Source: Chelonoidis abingdonii (taxonomy: Eukaryota; Chordata; Testudines; Testudinidae). From it: 64,000 nt of DNA. This document shows, piece by piece, positions 60,651-64,000 of the stretch; positions within the stretch are counted from its first letter, which is position 1, and the number at the start of each line of letters is the position of its first letter. The notes under the pieces are model-generated. The model was not told the DNA's origin and did no database searches. It saw only the letters and a program-made list of their open reading frames with translations. The stretch is taken from NCBI RefSeq assembly GCF_003597395.2, contig NC_133777.1, positions 8,724,464 to 8,788,463 on the forward strand, given 5' to 3'. The position numbers and the translations under genes are program-made.

Positions 60651-61254
60651 TATTGAGCTCCTTGCATCTGGTGGAATAGCTCTAGGGAGTGACACAAGCA
60701 AGTCTCCTGAAAGTGGCTCATGGTTTGTGACCTTTTTCATAGATTCTAAGGGCAAAAGGAACATGTGTTAATTTAGCCTGATCTCCTGCGTAACATGGGC
60801 CATGGAACTTCCCCAAAATAACTTGCTTGAACTAGAGTATATCTTTTCCTTTGCTGCTTTGGCAGGTTTGACCTAAGGTGCAACCCGTGAGGAGCCTCCT
60901 CTACATTTCACTCACAAATGCTTAAGTTATGGTTTTGTTTTATCATTCCAAAAACGGTTATCTAAATGTGCTTTTCGGGGAGAGGAAAAGAGATAAGAGA
61001 GGAGGAGGCTGAGGAAGGAATGTGCTGTCTGAGTCTATTCCAGAATGCCAAGTGTTGTTGCTGAGATTTGCCGCATTGTTTCAGCATTAATAATCTGAGA
61101 GGAGGAATTGGGGGGGGGAAAATAACTGAAACATTTTAGTCTGCAACTCTAGCATCAGATGTACTGGCAGATGAGGGGGAGTCCCACTAGGATGAAATGT
61201 AAAGGAAACATATGCCTAGAGACAACTAGCTTTCAAATTTTGTACTGGTAATAG
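60651..61254. other. gene-free stretch, nothing identified
   Basis: Purine-rich stretch near 60970-61110, no open frame of note and no recognised repeat. Confidence 0.35.
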
Positions 61255-61400
61255 TGCCTTTCAGCAGACTATCTAGGAGCACTTTACCAAGAAGGGGTGG
61301 CATTCCCATTTTCCAGATAGAGAAGCATGCACAGAAATTAAGTGACTTGCCTAGCATGAGAGAGGCCCACCTGGGAGCAGAGCTATTCTAACCTTTGACT
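61255..61400 (-). repeat. MIR-like SINE, antisense, degraded
   Basis: It contains ttcccattttccagatag, aattaagtgacttgcctag and gagaggcccacctggga in antisense MIR order. Confidence 0.55.
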
Positions 61401-62838
61401 ATCTTTCCATTCCGTCCAGCCACTTCTGTGCTACTAAGTCTCTTAACAGTCCCATGACTTGAGTAAGGGAGATAAAGGGGCTCTGCAGCTACTTTTGGAG
61501 AAGAGGGGAACAGGGTAGTGGTATAACAGCGCCCATCAGTCATCCAACTGTTTAGGACATGGAATAAAAAATACTCAGGACGACTACCAATTCACCACTT
61601 GAGTCTGAAGACAAGTGAAGGCCAGGAGGTCAAACTGACACGAAAGGGTGAACTCGGAGCTAGATTCCAGCAGGAGGTGAAGATCATAATGTAACTGGTT
61701 CACTGCCCACCTATCTGCCCTAAGAAGCTTGTCAAAGAAAGCTCCCTTTGGGAGTGAGAGAGAAGGAATGTGTGAGTCTTTCGGTACAGCTACTCTGAGC
61801 GAAGATCTCTCGTCGCTCTCTAAATGAAGTAGCAGGAGGACAGGTTCGTATGTTGCGAGCTGTAAGGTGAAGTGAGAGATGGTTGTGCCTCTTTCATAAA
61901 ATTTCCAGACAGGAAAAGTTGTTATGCCTGCCAGGCAGGGGCTCACCTTAATTATTACTTTTTTTTATCTGAGCTGATGTGCCTCCGCACATGCTGATTA
62001 ACAGCAGCCTGTCCGCATGCTCCACCTCTCCACTCTTCTTGATAATTACTCCTTTGTATGACATGTAAACAACTCCAGATGTGGAGGGCTATTTTATTTA
62101 ATGGGTCTCACTGGACTGGGACTATTGGCTGGCTCAGAAAATAGGCACTGTCCTGAGCTAGATGATAAGTTAGGGCCGGCAGTCTCAGGCCAAGGGAAAG
62201 TCAGGGTATCAAGCGCAAGGAATGGGCCTGCACAAATATTTGCTTACAGAGCTTTGTTTAGAAGGAGACCTGAACATTCAGAAAAGTATCTGCAGCCAAG
62301 ATAATGAATCTAACTATCTAAAAGAAATCACCTGGCAATGAAAGCAGCCTGGGCTGTGCATAAAGAAACTCAGCTTCTTATCAATGGCTCTGTAAGGTAG
62401 GGAACAGTCCCTCATGAGTGAGAAGATGGAGGAGATGATCCAAGTCTTTTCTATCTCTGCCTTCTGTGCAATCTTCTCCCAGTCTTCACACTGTTGAATT
62501 GGCTTCTTGTGTTGTCATACACTCTGAGAAACAGACCCGCTAGCTCAAGAGTGGAATGAGTCTATGGGGCTTGCATTGGTACAGGGAATGGGTCCTGTAG
62601 ACTGCATGTGTTAACTTTCTGTTTCAATTTGTGTAGCAATGGTTACCCACCATGACAGATTCAAAACAGTTTTCGAACAGAAAATTAAGGAGGCAACAAA
62701 ACTAGAAGGTAGAGCTACTGAAATAAATGTCTTGCATCCTGTCTTGAAGGCTGGAGGAAATGGGCTCTGGTGGACCCTCAAGGACAGTGAATTTCTAAGA
62801 CAGGATTATTTGGCTGAGGGCACCCATATGCCATTGAT
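61401..62838. other. gene-free stretch, repeat-poor
   Basis: No repeat that I can name over about 1.4 kb. A 120-codon minus-strand frame (61584-61946) and a 109-codon + frame from 62639 have no domain. 61960-62350 is AT-rich with several homeodomain-like TAAT/ATTA words; it is treated in the findings. Confidence 0.35.
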
Positions 62839-63176
62839 CAATGGTTCCCAGACTGTGGGTAACAATCCCAAATGGGGTTGCACCAGCACATGGGTCAGGG
62901 CAATCCCTAGTGTGTGGAGGACCCATTTTGCACCTCACACCAAGATCTTGCATGTACAGTGTGTGTGAGGTCACAATGCAGCGAGGATGACATTTTGTTC
63001 TACAACATGGGGGTCCTCTGCACCGTATGACCTCGCATGCCCCATATGTATGAGGTCACACAAGGCGGATGGTGCTGTTTGGCTCTTCTAAATTGCATAC
63101 TCTGTGCTATCTGGAATCCCAGCAGGAAATACTTCATTAAAATGGGCTGGTGCTGGCAAAAGGTTTGAGACTCTCG
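62839..63176. repeat. decayed hAT-like element
   Basis: The left end caatggttcccagactgtg is close to cagtggttcccaaactgtg. The right end aaaggtttgagactctc is a worn copy of the inverted terminus. The target duplication is not recognisable. Confidence 0.5.
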
Positions 63177-63234
63177 CCTTAGATGGTCAGAGCAGTCAGT
63201 GGAGTTATACCAGGGCTGAATTTGGCCCAAGATG

Positions 63235-63710
63235 TTTAAACGGGGAACTTGCTCTTAATAAATTGGAGAATTGGTCTGAAATCAACAAGATGAAACTCAA
63301 TAAGGATGAAAAAAATCAGATATATAAATTGAGGAATAACTGGTTAGACAGCAGTGCTACAGACAAGGATCTGGGGGTTAGAGTGGATCCCAAACTGAAT
63401 GAGTTAAAACATGGTATAGGAGGAAAGCCTGAAAAATACTGAGCATGTTTAGTCTACTGAAGAGAAGGCTCAGGGGGCTGTAAGTCTTCAAATATGTAAA
63501 AGGTTGTTATAAAGAGGACAGTGATCAATTGTTCTCCGTGTCCGCTGAGGGCAGGATGAGAAATAATCGGCTTAGTTTGCAGCAAGAGAGCTTTAGATTA
63601 GATGTTGGGAGAGAGAATTCTAGCTCAAGGATAGTTGAACACCAGAACAGGTTACCTGGGGAGGTTGTGGAATCCCTGGCACTGGAGGTTTTTATGAACA
63701 GGTAAGCCAA
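63235..63710 (+). mobile_element. CR1 LINE fragment, sense, decayed
   Basis: The + frame holds NKMKLNKDEKNQIYKL, NNWLDSSATDKDLGV and RVDPKLNE, matching the segment after the CR1 reverse transcriptase. After a frame change come aggctcagggggctgtaag and aacaggttacctggggagg, which match the C-terminal and 3' part of ORF2. Stops and shifts make it dead. Confidence 0.85.
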
Positions 63711-63775
63711 ACGTGTGCACGTGTCAGTCTCGGTCTGCCTCAGTTCTGCATCTGTAAAATGGGGCTAATGAACAA

Positions 63776-64000
63776 AAGAAAATTACGGCCATATGGGGTC
63801 AGACCAAAAGTCCATCTACCCCAGTATCCTGTCGTCCAACAGTGGCCGATGCCAGGTGCCCCAGAGGGAATGAACAGAACAGGTAATCATCAAGTGATCC
63901 ATCACCTGTCCCCCATTCCCAGCTTCTGGCAAGCAGAGGCTAGGGACACCATCCCTGCCCATCCTGGCTAATAGCCATTGATGGACCTATCCTCCATGAA
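63776..64000 (-). mobile_element. CR1-family LINE 3' part, antisense, cut by window end
   Basis: It begins aagaaaattacggccatatgg-like text and continues ggggtcagaccaaaagtcca, caacagtggccgatgccagg and ggctaatagccattgatgga. This is the antisense layout of the same CR1 subfamily as at 26577. It continues beyond the window. Confidence 0.85.

Noticed and set aside
62639..62968. 109-codon + open frame starting MVTHHDRFKTVF
   Set aside because: Its second half is a decayed hAT-like element, and the first half has no recognisable family. It is probably chance.

Overview
This is a vertebrate nuclear genomic window, most likely from a turtle, with a crocodilian or other sauropsid as the less likely alternative. 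The evidence is spliced genes with GT-AG introns, CR1 LINE fragments in both orientations, MIR/CORE-SINE-like remnants, and many short terminal-inverted-repeat elements of types I recognise from turtle assemblies, several with intact 8-bp target-site duplications. There is no sign of bacterial, plasmid or viral gene organisation. Most open reading frames in six-frame translation are chance or repeat-derived.

Two genes are certain, both on the + strand. ACTB (cytoplasmic beta-actin) runs from a conserved CCAAT/CArG/TATA promoter at about 14.2-14.4 kb, through a non-coding exon 1 and five coding exons (16886-19799, 375 codons plus stop), to a poly(A) signal at 20328. FBXL18 (F-box and leucine-rich-repeat protein 18) starts in a TATA-less GC-rich promoter at about 29.1-29.4 kb. 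It has five coding exons (29366-52409, 713 codons plus stop) and a 14.6-kb fourth intron. Its 3' UTR may extend to a poly(A) signal at 58816. The order ACTB then FBXL18 on one strand matches the mammalian arrangement (human 7p22), which supports both calls as orthologues.

Layout: 0-2.2 kb is a decayed DNA element with a minus-strand Myb/SANT-like ORF remnant. 2.2-14.2 kb is gene-free and holds scattered repeats. 14.2-20.4 kb is ACTB. 20.4-29.1 kb is intergenic, with two clear hAT-like MITEs and a long antisense CR1. 29.1-58.8 kb is FBXL18, whose introns hold CR1, MIR, hAT-like MITEs and two foldback elements. 58.8-64 kb is intergenic with MIR, MITE and CR1 remnants. TNRC18 and FSCN1, the next genes in mammals on either side, are not visible.

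The two genes are neighbours but not a functional unit. ACTB encodes the main non-muscle actin and is controlled by SRF/CArG elements, one in the promoter and an identical one in intron 1. FBXL18 encodes a substrate receptor of SCF ubiquitin ligases. I found no convincing undescribed multi-gene system. The points most worth a second look are local: the duplicated CArG, a divergent beta-actin zipcode, foldback elements (one with a 15-bp flanking duplication, one with arms over 100 bp), a periodic FBXL18 promoter, and a small assembly gap beside a tandem repeat.
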